A stretch of DNA of 64,000 nt from Streptomyces sp. WMMB 322 (GTDB lineage Bacteria > Actinomycetota > Actinomycetes > Streptomycetales > Streptomycetaceae): positions 86,228-150,227 of the forward strand of contig NZ_FMHI01000003.1 in the NCBI RefSeq assembly GCF_900090145.1, read 5' to 3'. The position numbers and the translations under genes are program-made. The first letter of the stretch is position 1; each line of letters starts with the position of its first letter. Positions 27,407-36,040 of the stretch are shown here, piece after piece. A model generated the notes under the pieces. It saw nothing but the letters and a program-made list of their open reading frames with translations, had not been told where the DNA came from and searched no databases.

Positions 27407-27611
27407 CTAGGCCCTGTCTGACAAATAGCGTCGTACGTCCGTCAGGACGTGGGTTGCGGTGTCTGGTGCGTGCGGTCGCAAGGCGGAGGAGGAGAGCGCA
27501 GCGGGCTGCGCCGACGATCGACAACGCAGCGTGGGGGCGCCCCCGGCCGAAGGCTGGGGGAGTGCGTGCCAGGCATCGCAGCCCAGACGGGATTTGTCAG
27601 ACAGGGCCTAG
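27407..27611. mobile_element. MITE with perfect inverted repeats, at the end of the AbiEi-like gene
   Basis: A 197-bp element (27411-27607) with 16-bp perfect terminal inverted repeats (GCCCTGTCTGACAAAT), flanked on both sides by CTAG (27407-27410 and 27608-27611). No transposase is inside. The interior carries a GC-rich hairpin block resembling that of the element at 25591 (CCCCGGCCGAAGGCTGGGG against CCCCATGCCGAAGGCCAGGGG-like). The right-hand CTAG contains the stop codon of the minus-strand gene at 27608, so insertion happened exactly at that stop. Confidence 0.85.
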
Positions 27612-28723
27612 CGCGGCGTCACGATCACGTATTCGGCGGGCTCCCTTTCGACGGCCGTCATCAGGGCCGTGCGCACGATCGCGGCCTGCTGCTGGAGCGA
27701 TTCGCGCAGCTTCCCGGGGGTGAGATGGACCACGGTGATGCCGAGCCCCTCCAGCGCCTCGCGCTTGCGGGCGTACTCCGACCACTGCGCGTCCTGGTCG
27801 AGGTGCGGACGGGGCGCGCGGGTGTCCAGTTCCAGGGCCACGGCCTGTTCGGGCCAGTAGGCGTCGACCCCGCCCAGGTGCGGGCCGCCCGGGAGACGGA
27901 GGTCGACGTTCCAGCAGGGGTCGGGGAGCCGGTGCCGGAAGACCATCTCGTAGAGCATGCCCTCGGCCAGCGCCCGGCTCTCGGCGACCAGCGCGTCGAC
28001 GGCGTCCCGCACGTGGGGCCGTCCGAGCAGCCGCGCCCGCAGCAACTCCCCCACTACGGCGCCCGATTCGCAGTACCCCCCGCGCACCGACTCCACGAGC
28101 AGCCGCCGTACGACTCCGGCGTCCGTCAGCTGCCCGACGGTGTCGGCGAGGGCGCGTGCCACCGGCGCGACGGGCAACCCCGTGATCTCTTCGGGGTCCG
28201 GCACGCTCTGGCCGCGCACGATGTGGACGCAGCCTGTGGAGCGCAGCCGCGTCGTGCGCGGCACGAGTACGTCGATGCGGTCGAGGGCGCGCAGTGAGGG
28301 TGAGCCGGCGAAGCCGTGCAGGGTCAGTGCGGCGAGGCCGGTGATCATCGCCCTGGGCGGGTGCGGAGGCGGGCAGTGTCCGGCGGCGGACCGGCCGGAG
28401 GGCGTTCCGGACGGGGCGGCCGTCCGGGCGGCGGCGTGGCAGGACGTGCGGCCACCGCCCTGCTGGGCGGGGATGGGCGGGCACTCGCCGCCCGCGTAGA
28501 GCAGTGCGGCGTGCAGCCGTTCGTCACTGGTGGGCAGGCCGGGGTGGAGCAGGTAGACACCGGGGAGCAGCAACTGCCAGGGGCCGCCGGGCCGGCAGCG
28601 CTCGTTGGCGACGGCGGCGGTGATGCCGTGCGCGCGGAGGGCGGTCGCGGTCAGCACGCGGTGCTGCGGCGCTTCGGTGAGGTGGCTGAGAGGGCGAGGG
28701 GAGAGCGGGGTGTTGTGCGTCAT
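27608..28723 (-). CDS. AbiEi-like / DUF559-type nuclease-domain protein
   Basis: A 371-residue protein of the actinobacterial type often annotated as AbiEi-family antitoxin-domain protein. The N-terminal 100 residues look like the AbiEi winged-helix region (HRVLTATALRAHGI, LLLPGVYLLHPG). A Gly/Pro-rich insertion of about 50 residues follows, then ITGLAALTLHGF and DRIDVLVP. The last 100 residues resemble the DUF559/Vsr-like PD-(D/E)XK core: GGVDAYWPEQAVALELD gives the acidic pair, then a helix and LGITVVHLTPGKLRE. No AbiEii-type toxin gene is adjacent, so a toxin-antitoxin role is not supported. The TAG stop lies in the CTAG flanking a MITE. ATG 28721-28723 chosen. Confidence 0.7.
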   Translation of the reverse strand: MTHNTPLSPRPLSHLTEAPQHRVLTATALRAHGITAAVANERCRPGGPWQLLLPGVYLLHPGLPTSDERLHAALLYAGGECPPIPAQQGGGRTSCHAAARTAAPSGTPSGRSAAGHCPPPHPPRAMITGLAALTLHGFAGSPSLRALDRIDVLVPRTTRLRSTGCVHIVRGQSVPDPEEITGLPVAPVARALADTVGQLTDAGVVRRLLVESVRGGYCESGAVVGELLRARLLGRPHVRDAVDALVAESRALAEGMLYEMVFRHRLPDPCWNVDLRLPGGPHLGGVDAYWPEQAVALELDTRAPRPHLDQDAQWSEYARKREALEGLGITVVHLTPGKLRESLQQQAAIVRTALMTAVEREPAEYVIVTPR

Positions 28724-28994
28724 GTCCGGGCGATTCCCAGCCCCGGCCCGCCTACCAACCTCTGTTACGAGCTCGTCGACAAAGCCGGACAACTCTGCCC
28801 TAAAGTACGCGCGTTCGAGTGTCGAGCAAGCCACCGCCCGGGGAACGTTCCGCCCGCGAAGCGGTCGACTGCCGTACGCGGCAGTCGAGTTCGAAAGGCG
28901 CGGACGACGGCGGCTGCGCGGACGGGACAAGGCCGCGGCGGCCGCCCGGGAAGCACGAAAGGCCCCGAGGCGAAAGCCGCCGGGGCCCGGTGGG

Positions 28995-29252
28995 TCAGCG
29001 CTGCTGCTTGCCGCTGCCGGTCCTGCCGCCCAGCATCACCAGGGCGGAGATCGCGAGGAAGATCGCGACGGGAAGAGCGACGTACAGCCCGAGGGTCTCG
29101 GCGACGCTCAGCCCGGGGCCCGGGTCGTCTCCGTCGTCGGGGTTGACCGCGAAGGCGGGGAGGGACACCAGCATCATCAGCGCCGAGGCGGCGGTGACCG
29201 TGCCGGCCCGCAGCGCGCTCTTGCTGACCTTCGAATTGGCGTTGTCGTTCAC
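28995..29252 (-). CDS. Small secreted or membrane-anchored protein, unknown function
   Basis: An 85-residue protein with a signal peptide-like N-terminus (hydrophobic core AASALMMLVSLPAFA, cut after AFA near residue 34), an acidic Asp/Pro/Gly linker (NPDDGDDPGPG) and one C-terminal hydrophobic helix (LYVALPVAIFLAISALVML) before a short basic tail. The layout fits a type I membrane microprotein with a tiny exported domain. GTG 29250-29252 is the start. A TATGTT element ends six bases before it and no ribosome-binding site is seen, so the mRNA may be leaderless. I do not recognise the family. Confidence 0.72.
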   Translation of the reverse strand: MNDNANSKVSKSALRAGTVTAASALMMLVSLPAFAVNPDDGDDPGPGLSVAETLGLYVALPVAIFLAISALVMLGGRTGSGKQQR

Positions 29253-29363
29253 GTCGTCAACATAGCGGACCGCGCGGAGCTCCACTCATCCGGGGCACTC
29301 CGGGGCGCCGGCCGCCCCGCACGAGCGGGGCGCGGCCCTCGGAAGACGATCGGGTCAGCCGGA

Positions 29364-29657
29364 TCAGATCTCGGTGCTGTCGGCGCTGAAGCCGTTGCCG
29401 GTGGGCTCACTGGTGAGCGGCAGCTCGGCGAGAGGCGGTTCGGAAGTGAGGGGCGCCACGTCGGCGAGGGGCGGTTCGGAGGTGAGCGGTACCTCGAGGC
29501 ACTCGCAGGAGCACGAGCCGTCAAGTCCGGAGTCGGGGTGGGACACACCGGACAGGTCTACCGGCTCGTGCCCGTGTTTGGAGAGGACTCCGCGTTTCGA
29601 GATCACCTGTCGCGGGAGCGGGTTCAGGACGGCGAGAAGTTCAGCGGACGCGGCCAC
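29364..29657 (-). CDS. 97-residue protein with Cys-rich centre and repeated LTSEPPLA tail, unknown
   Basis: I do not recognise this protein. It starts at GTG 29655-29657 behind an excellent GGAGG site, which argues for real translation. Residues 1-35 are basic and weakly helical (ELLAVLNPLPRQVISKRGVL); residues 45-55 hold SCSCEC with three cysteines in five positions; residues 56-90 carry three imperfect repeats of PLTSEPPLA with acidic ends; the tail is polar. There is no signal peptide or membrane helix. The 150 bases upstream carry an inverted repeat and a direct repeat that may be operators. A leader-plus-Cys/Thr/Ser layout resembles a RiPP precursor, but no modification enzyme is nearby. 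Confidence 0.62.
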   Translation of the reverse strand: MAASAELLAVLNPLPRQVISKRGVLSKHGHEPVDLSGVSHPDSGLDGSCSCECLEVPLTSEPPLADVAPLTSEPPLAELPLTSEPTGNGFSADSTEI

Positions 29658-30392
29658 CGTGGGCCTCCGTTCGTTGACGGCGGATGGTCAGATGGATTGC
29701 CTTACCCAGTCGAGCGGGCCGCAGACGTGATCGGGGGGCGAACGTGGCCGAGGTCACGTTCGCGCCGACAGGCGATTTACCTGCGGGCGGCCTCGGGGGG
29801 CGAACGGTCGACGGGTTTCCGGGCTGTTGCGCCCAAAATTTTACAGGCCGCTCACCCAAGGTCACCACCTGGCGGAACGATTGCGGCCCTTCTCACCTTC
29901 CGTACCCGGGCAACGGAAAGCCCCTGTCACGTTCCGTCACCGTGGGTGTGCGGCCCGGCGTGGCCCACCCCGGCGGCCGGGGCCGGCCGCGACGCACCGT
30001 CACGGACCGCACCGCAGCGTGGCGCCACCCCGGAAACGTCCCGCCCGCGGTGGGCCCGCCCCCTGAGGCAGAGGAACCGGAACGGCAGCGCTCCGCGTCC
30101 GGACCGGGTGGATGCGGAGGGCCGCATGCCGCCGGCGAACCGCGCGCGTTCCGTGCGCCTCGACACGTCCGGCGGGTGCGCGTTGACACGTCCGACGGGA
30201 CGGTGATGGGCTCGCTCCTCGAAGTGTGCCCCGCGCGCCGGGTGTTCGGCTCTGGTGAACAATGTGACCGATGTGAGCGAGCCGGACGGCGTACGGCCGG
30301 AGGAGGCCGTACGGGCGGCGCGGTGACACCGCGACACGGCAACGTCGCGAGAACCGCGGGCGGTTCGGAGACGGGGAGGACGGGAGGACGTC
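29658..30392. other. Long divergent intergenic region
   Basis: 735 bases between the 97-residue protein gene and the GH84 gene. Around 29680-29900 base composition is lower in GC, as in promoters. Repeats at 29731-29806 are listed separately. From 29930 to 30380 the sequence is GC-rich; frames through it are long but have no ribosome-binding site or recognisable domain. Confidence 0.5.
29731..29806. promoter_or_regulatory. Direct and inverted repeats upstream of the 97-residue protein
   Basis: TCGGGGGGCGAACG occurs at 29731-29744 and 29793-29806. Overlapping the first copy is AACGTG (29741-29746) facing CACGTT (29755-29760) across eight bases. The block lies 75-150 bases upstream of the minus-strand start at 29657. 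It looks like an operator array; the regulator is unknown. Confidence 0.4.
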
Positions 30393-33300
30393 GTGGGCGC
30401 AGCGCCCCAGGGGGACAGAGCACGCAGACGGGCGGGAGCGACGGCACTCACCGCGGCCGTCATCGGCGGGCTTCTCGGCGGTGTGCCCACGGCGCACGCG
30501 GCTCCCGGCCCCGGCCCCGGAGAACACTCCGCGGGCGCCGCCGGCCAGGAACGCGACAGCAGGGCGAAGGCCGGGGACGCCTCCGTACCGGCGGTGTGGC
30601 CGCGCCCGCAGTCCATGCGGCAGCAGGGCTCGTTCGTGCCGGTGGGCCGGAACGTGACGCTCGTCGCGGACGAGGACACCGACGCACCCGCTCTCGACGC
30701 ACTGCGGGCCGCACTGCGCGGTGCCGGCGCGCACGACATCACCGAGGTGCGACCCGGACAGCCGCTGCCCGGCCGGGACGACCTGGTCGTACGCGCGGAC
30801 GCGTCGGCAGTCACCGCCCTCCGTGCGCTGAACGCGCCCCCGCGCGGCGATCTGCCGCGCGGGGGCTACCGCCTCGCCGTCGGCCGGACCGGGTCGCGCG
30901 ACACCGTCGCCCTCGAAGGGGCCGACGGCGAGGGCCTGTTCCACGCCGCGCAGACGCTGCGGCAGCTGGTGTCCGAGGAGGACGGCAGCCGGGGCTTCGC
31001 CGGCGTGACCGTCCGGGACTGGCCCACCGCGCCCGTGCGCGGCATCGCCGAGGGCTTCTACGGCGGTTCCTGGACGCAGCAGGAGCGCCTGGAACAGCTG
31101 GACTTCCTGGGCCGCACGAAGCAGAACCGCTATCTCTACGCCTCGACCGACGACCCGTACCGGCAGTCCTCCCGCTGGCGCGACCCCTATCCGGCCGCGC
31201 AGCGCGAGGAGTTCCGCGCACTGGCCGAGAGGGCACGCCGCAACCACGTGAAGCTCGGCTGGGCCGTGGCGCCCGGTCAGGGCATGTGCTTCTCCTCCCC
31301 CGACGACCGCCGGGCGCTGCTGCGCAAACTGGACTCGATGAGGGCGCTGGGCTTCCGGGCGTTCCAGCTCCGCTTCGAGGACGTCAGCTACAGCGAATGG
31401 CACTGCGACGAGGACGCGCGGTCCTACGGCACCGGCCCGAAGGCCGCGGCGCGTGCCCACGCCGAACTGGCCGGCGACGTCGCCCGCCATCTCGCCGTGC
31501 GGCACCCGGACGCCGAGCCGCTCTCCCTCATGCCGACGGAGTTCTACCAGGACGGCGACACCGACTACCGCACGGAGCTGTCGAAGAGGCTGGCCCCGGG
31601 CGTGCAGGTCGCCTGGACGGGCGTCGGCGTGGTGCCGCGCACCATCACCGGGGGCGAACTGACCGCGGCGCGCTCGGCGTTCCACCAGCATCCGCTGGTC
31701 ACGATGGACAACTACCCCGTCAACGACTACGCGCAGGACCGGATCTTCCTCGGCCCCTACCGCGGCCGCGAACCGGCCGTCGCCGCCCGCTCCGCGGCCG
31801 TGCTGTCCAACGCCATGAAGCAGCCGACGGCTTCGCGCATCCCGCTCTTCACCGCCGCCGACTACGCCTGGAACCCGCAGAGTTACAGCCCCGAGGCGTC
31901 CTGGCAGGCGGCGATCGCCGACGTCGCGGGAGGCTCCGAGCGGTCGCGCGAGGCAGTGCACGCGCTGGCGGGCAACGACGCCTCCTCGGTCCTCGGGGGG
32001 CGGGAATCGGCCTATCTGCGGCCGATGTTGAAGGACTTCTGGGACGCCTACGACGCGGCCGACCCGGAGGACGACGCCTCCATGAAGCGGCTGCGGCGCA
32101 CCGGGGAGCGGCTGAGCGACGCGTTCCGTGCGATGCGTACCGCCCGGGATCACGTACCGGACGCCCTCGCGCGCGAGGTGCGCCCCTGGCTGGACGAGCT
32201 GGCACGCCACGGCGAAGCGGGAGAGCACGCGGTGCGGATGCTCACGGCGCAGGCGCGCGGCGACGGCGGTTCCGCCTGGGACGCGCGGCTGGCGGCCGAA
32301 CGCCTCCACACCAAGGACCCGGAAGGCCGGGAGGGCGCAGAGCCGGCCGCGACCGTCGGGAAGGGCGTGCTGTCCGGCTTCGTGAAGCGTGCGCTGAAGG
32401 CCTCCGACAGGTGGACGGGCGCCGATCACGCGCCGTCGGGCCGCCACCGGGCGACGGCTCAGGGCGGCCCCGCCGCCCGCCCCGACTCGCCCGCGGAGGC
32501 CGCCGTGGACGGCGACCCGGACACCGCGTACCGGGCCGAAGCCGCCCCGTCGACGGGGTGGTTCGCCCCGCGCGCCGCGCTGCCCGGGGCTTCGCTGCCC
32601 GGCGGCCTCGGCCAGCAGGACGACGCGGGCGGGGGCCGGTCCGGCCACGGACGGGACACCGGCGAAAGCAGCCCTCACGCCCCCGCCCTCACCGTCGAGC
32701 TGCCCGAACGGCGCCCCCTGGAGGCCGTGACCGTGCAGACAGGCCCCGGCTCCGGCACCCGCGCACGCGTCGAGGCGCACGTGCCCGGCGAGGGCTGGCG
32801 GCGTCTCGGCCCGCTCTCCGGCAGCGGCTGGACCCAGCGGGACGCGCAGGGCCTGCGGGCCGATGCGCTGCGCCTCGCCTGGTCCCCCGGTTCCGACGAA
32901 CCGGTGGTGCACGAGATCACCCCCTGGTACGCGGACCGGCCGGACGCCTCCCTGTCGCTGTCGCGGGACGACGTCGACGCCTCCATCGGAGGCGGCAGGA
33001 GCGAAGTGACAGCTGAGCTCCACGGACACCGCCCCTCCGAACTGCACGGCAGGATCACCGCCGAGGCGCCCGAGGGGTTCACGGTGCGCACCCCCGAGCG
33101 GACCGTCGTGCCGCGCGGCGGAACGGCAAGGGTGCCCGTCGAGATCGAGGCCGACTCGTCCGTGCGGCCGGGCAAGCACCGCATCCGGCTCTCCTTCGGT
33201 GAAGAGAAACGGACACTGACCGTGCGGGCCTTCCCCCGCGCCGGCGGGCCGGACCTGGCACGGGACGCGGAAGCTTCGTCCTCGGGCGACGAGACCGACG

Positions 33301-33662
33301 AGTTCCCGGCGTCGGCCGTCGTCGACGGCCGCAAGGACACCCGCTGGTCCTCCCCGGCGAAGGACGGCGAGTGGGTGCAGCTGAAGCTGCGGCAGCCCGT
33401 GCGGCTGGGCGAGCTGGTCCTGAACTGGCAGGAGGCGTACGCGAAGCGCTACCGCGTGCAGGTCTCCCCCGACGGCAAGCGGTGGCGCGACGCGGCGACC
33501 GTACGGGACGGCAAGGGCGGCAGGGAGACCGTCCGCATGGACACTCCCGACGACACCCGCTATGTCCGCATCCAGGGGGAGGAGCGGGCAACGAAGTTCG
33601 GATACTCGCTCTGGGAGCTCCAGGCGTACGCGGTCCTCGGGGAAGCCGCACGGGACCGCTGA
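30393..33662 (+). CDS. Secreted GH84-family beta-N-acetylglucosaminidase with C-terminal F5/8 domain
   Basis: A 1089-residue exported glycosidase. After the signal peptide (cut after AHA, residue 36) come the N-terminal GH84/GH20-associated domain (about 65-205), the GH84 barrel starting RGIAEGFYGG at residue 216 and including DNYPVND, a helical region, a beta-sandwich stretch (about 690-860), an NEW3-like segment (about 870-950) and a discoidin F5/8 type C domain (about 960-1080). GH84 enzymes remove beta-GlcNAc by substrate-assisted catalysis using an Asp-Asp pair; here the matching site reads FEDV, Glu329-Asp330. GTG 30393 follows GGGAGGACG. Likely substrates are GlcNAc-bearing glycans. 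Confidence 0.88.
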   Translation: MGAAPQGDRARRRAGATALTAAVIGGLLGGVPTAHAAPGPGPGEHSAGAAGQERDSRAKAGDASVPAVWPRPQSMRQQGSFVPVGRNVTLVADEDTDAPALDALRAALRGAGAHDITEVRPGQPLPGRDDLVVRADASAVTALRALNAPPRGDLPRGGYRLAVGRTGSRDTVALEGADGEGLFHAAQTLRQLVSEEDGSRGFAGVTVRDWPTAPVRGIAEGFYGGSWTQQERLEQLDFLGRTKQNRYLYASTDDPYRQSSRWRDPYPAAQREEFRALAERARRNHVKLGWAVAPGQGMCFSSPDDRRALLRKLDSMRALGFRAFQLRFEDVSYSEWHCDEDARSYGTGPKAAARAHAELAGDVARHLAVRHPDAEPLSLMPTEFYQDGDTDYRTELSKRLAPGVQVAWTGVGVVPRTITGGELTAARSAFHQHPLVTMDNYPVNDYAQDRIFLGPYRGREPAVAARSAAVLSNAMKQPTASRIPLFTAADYAWNPQSYSPEASWQAAIADVAGGSERSREAVHALAGNDASSVLGGRESAYLRPMLKDFWDAYDAADPEDDASMKRLRRTGERLSDAFRAMRTARDHVPDALAREVRPWLDELARHGEAGEHAVRMLTAQARGDGGSAWDARLAAERLHTKDPEGREGAEPAATVGKGVLSGFVKRALKASDRWTGADHAPSGRHRATAQGGPAARPDSPAEAAVDGDPDTAYRAEAAPSTGWFAPRAALPGASLPGGLGQQDDAGGGRSGHGRDTGESSPHAPALTVELPERRPLEAVTVQTGPGSGTRARVEAHVPGEGWRRLGPLSGSGWTQRDAQGLRADALRLAWSPGSDEPVVHEITPWYADRPDASLSLSRDDVDASIGGGRSEVTAELHGHRPSELHGRITAEAPEGFTVRTPERTVVPRGGTARVPVEIEADSSVRPGKHRIRLSFGEEKRTLTVRAFPRAGGPDLARDAEASSSGDETDEFPASAVVDGRKDTRWSSPAKDGEWVQLKLRQPVRLGELVLNWQEAYAKRYRVQVSPDGKRWRDAATVRDGKGGRETVRMDTPDDTRYVRIQGEERATKFGYSLWELQAYAVLGEAARDR

Positions 33663-33693
33663 GCGGTCGGCGCCCGCGTGTTCCGGCGGGCAG

Positions 33694-33730
33694 CGCGAGG
33701 GGCGGGCCCGGCAGCGGCCCGCCCCTCGCG
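33694..33730. terminator. Terminator between GH84 and HNH genes
   Basis: Perfect 15-bp stem (33694-33708 with 33716-33730) and seven-base loop between convergent genes; usable in both directions. Confidence 0.75.
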
Positions 33731-33777
33731 GTCCCACGGCGGCGGTCCACGGCCGTGAGAAACGACGAAGCCCGGTC

Positions 33778-34317
33778 TCAGGCGGTTGCTCTGCCTTCGA
33801 TCCGGGCGAGTGCGTCGTCCGCGCCGTACGGCTGTAGGTACGGCATCCAGCGCGGGTCTCGGTGTCCCGTGCCGATGATCCGCCAGGCCAGGCCCGACGG
33901 CGGCGCCGGTTGGTGGCGCAGCCGCCAGCCGATCTCGGCCACGTGCCGGTCGGCCTTGACGTGGTTGCAGCGGCGGCAGGCCGCCACCACGTTCTCCCAG
34001 GTGTGCTGTCCGCCGCGGCTGCGCGGAATGACGTGGTCGACGCTGGTTGCGACACCACCGCAGTACGCGCACCGGCCGCCGTCGCGCGCGAAGAGCGCCC
34101 GGCGGGTCAGCGGAACAGTGCCCCGAAAGGGCACCCGCACGAAGCGCTTCAGCCGTACGACGCTCGGAGCGGGTATGACACGGGTCGCGCTGTGCATCAG
34201 GGCGCCGGACTCCTCGAGGCTGACGGCCTTGTCGTTGAGGACGAGGATGAGCGCGCGACGTAGCGGTACGACACCGAGCGGCTCGTACGACGCGTTGAGG
34301 ACCAGGACATGCGGCAC
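33778..34317 (-). CDS. HNH endonuclease
   Basis: A 179-residue protein. The first 80 residues (VLVLNASYEPLGVVPLRRAL and KRFVRVPFRG) are the N-terminal domain found in actinobacterial and cyanobacterial stand-alone HNH proteins. The HNH motif follows: CAYC zinc pair, SVDHVIPRSRGG with the catalytic His, NVVAACRRCN with the central Asn and the second Cys pair, and the closing His/Lys. Such proteins are common as single genes and their role is unknown. GTG 34315-34317 has a near-perfect AAGGAGG upstream. Not linked to a restriction or phage system here. Confidence 0.9.
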   Translation of the reverse strand: MPHVLVLNASYEPLGVVPLRRALILVLNDKAVSLEESGALMHSATRVIPAPSVVRLKRFVRVPFRGTVPLTRRALFARDGGRCAYCGGVATSVDHVIPRSRGGQHTWENVVAACRRCNHVKADRHVAEIGWRLRHQPAPPSGLAWRIIGTGHRDPRWMPYLQPYGADDALARIEGRATA

Positions 34318-34660
34318 GGTGCCTCCTTGTACGTCTGCGGCGCGTGGCTCGCGCCGGGACGATCTGTACTCAGTGTGTCCCGCGCCCTGGCCATTCCGCC
34401 ACCACGACCGGGTAACGCCACGGGAGTGTTTTCAACCACACCCCCTGACTCCCCCTTGAACTTCTGCCCCGCTTCCGATCAGTCAAGACGTGGTGAACCC
34501 CGCCGCCGGACGGGCGCCCGGCGGCCGGATGCTTTCCCTCGGCAGCCGCCGCGGCCACTTGTGAAGGCCGTGCGCCGTTAGTGTGGTTGCCGCGTTCGGG
34601 GCCCGCATCTGCGGGCCGCCGGCGCTTGGTTGGTCATGGCCCCGCCCGGAAGGTTCTGCT
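34318..34660. other. Divergent region between HNH and mscS genes
   Basis: 343 bases holding promoters of two divergent genes. The stretch around 34360-34490 is less GC-rich than its surroundings. I see no repeat or coding sequence. Confidence 0.45.
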
Positions 34661-35857
34661 GTGTTCTGGCTGATCGGTGCTGCCACCCCGTCCACTCTCG
34701 CGGTGCCCCACCGTGCGGGAGCCGGAGCGGGGGACGGCGGGCAGAGCCCTCCCTCGCTCGAGGACGCGCACGACTCGGCGTCCGAGGCGGCCGGATGGAT
34801 CGAGCAGAACTGGTCGGAGTGGGTGGCTGCCGGGCTGCGCATCGTGCTCATCGGGATCATCGCGATCCTGTTGCGGCATGTGATACGCCGTGCCATCAGC
34901 CGGCTCATCAAGCGCGTGAACCGCAGAGCGGAGGCCGCCGACAGCGCCAACGCGCTGCGCGGGCTGCTGGTCAGCGGCGAGCGGCGGCGGCAGCGCTCCC
35001 AGGCGATCGGTTCGGTGCTGCGGAGCATCGCCTCCTTCGTGATCATCGGCACCGCGCTGCTGATGGTCCTGTCCGATCTCGGCATCAATCTGGCTCCGCT
35101 GCTGGCCAGCGCCGGTGTCGCCGGTGTCGCGCTCGGCTTCGGCGCCCGCGACGTCGTCACGGACCTGCTGGCGGGGATCTTCATGCTCCTGGAGGACCAG
35201 TACGGCGTGGGCGACCGCGTCGACGTCGGTGAGGTCTCCGGCACGGTCCTGGAGGTCGGGCTGCGTGTGACGCAACTGCGCGGCGAGAGCGGTGAGATCT
35301 GGTACATCCGCAACGGCGAGATCAAGCGGGTCGGCAACCTGAGCCAGGGCTGGGCGACGGCCGCGGTGGACGTGCGGGTGGCGCCGGGCGAGGACCTCGA
35401 CGAGGTACGCGACGCGATCGTCGCCGTCGGCGAGGAGCTGGGCGGCAGCGAGCCCTGGGACGAACTGCTGTGGGAGCCCGTCGAGGTGCTGGGCCTGGAT
35501 TCGGTGACCCTCGAGGAGGTCGTCGTACGGGTCACGGCGAAGACCATGCCGGGCAAGGCGCTGAGCGTGGAACGCGAGCTGCGCTGGCGCATCAAGCAGG
35601 CGCTGGACCGCAGGGGCATCGAGAGCGCGGGCGAGGAGCCGCGTTCCGTCGAAGCGGCCGGCGTCGCCGGGCAGGCGGCCCGGGAACACCCCGGCAGCGG
35701 CGAGAGGGGCGAAGGGAAGAGCGGCAGGGGCGCCTCCGGCGGAGACCGCGCCGCGCGCCGCGAACGCGACACCGAAGTGGCCGCTGCCGCGCATGTGCGG
35801 CAGGCGGCCGGAAAACGCGGCGGCGGGGACGTGCCGCTGCAGAAGACCCCCAAGTAG
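34661..35857 (+). CDS. MscS-family mechanosensitive channel
   Basis: A 398-residue small-conductance mechanosensitive channel that releases solutes on hypo-osmotic shock. There are three membrane helices; the pore helix TM3 is seen in LLASAGVAGVALGFGARDVVTDLLAG (Gly/Ala packing pattern, near residues 140-165). The MscS beta domain follows with EDQYGVGDRVDV and the alpha/beta vestibule. The last 80 residues are a charged Gly/Arg/Glu tail beyond the usual fold, ending in PLQKTPK. GTG 34661 after GGAAGG is chosen; the open frame upstream is not supported. Monocistronic. Confidence 0.92.
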   Translation: MFWLIGAATPSTLAVPHRAGAGAGDGGQSPPSLEDAHDSASEAAGWIEQNWSEWVAAGLRIVLIGIIAILLRHVIRRAISRLIKRVNRRAEAADSANALRGLLVSGERRRQRSQAIGSVLRSIASFVIIGTALLMVLSDLGINLAPLLASAGVAGVALGFGARDVVTDLLAGIFMLLEDQYGVGDRVDVGEVSGTVLEVGLRVTQLRGESGEIWYIRNGEIKRVGNLSQGWATAAVDVRVAPGEDLDEVRDAIVAVGEELGGSEPWDELLWEPVEVLGLDSVTLEEVVVRVTAKTMPGKALSVERELRWRIKQALDRRGIESAGEEPRSVEAAGVAGQAAREHPGSGERGEGKSGRGASGGDRAARRERDTEVAAAAHVRQAAGKRGGGDVPLQKTPK

Positions 35858-35986
35858 CCGGTTCCGGGGCGCGCCGGTCGCGCCGTCCGGTCCACGCGGT
35901 CCCGATGCGACGTCGCCTGCGCTTCCGCGATGCCGCCTGCGCTTCCATTGACGGGGCCGAGGCCCGGGCTCTACGGTCCGACGACT

Positions 35987-35997
35987 GGAAGGCTTCC
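35987..35997. promoter_or_regulatory. Possible CsnR operator upstream of csnR
   Basis: GGAAG-G-CTTCC, an inverted repeat extended on the right by TAACAG, 43 bases before the csnR start. Its TTAGGAA-type half resembles operators of Streptomyces ROK repressors, including the palindromes described for CsnR. Autorepression would be expected. Confidence 0.45.
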
Positions 35998-36040
35998 TAA
36001 CAGTGGGAGGCCGCGGGCCGGGGCCGGAGGCGGAGCGCAG

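Noticed and set aside
27608..28723. An AbiE-type toxin-antitoxin system
   Set aside because: No AbiEii-like nucleotidyltransferase toxin is next to the gene; neighbours are a serine hydrolase with a MITE and small proteins.
30000..34058. A 1352-codon open frame on the minus strand across the GH84 gene
   Set aside because: It is antisense to a well-supported glycosidase with signal peptide and domains, has no ribosome-binding site, and its composition is the mirror of high-GC codon use.
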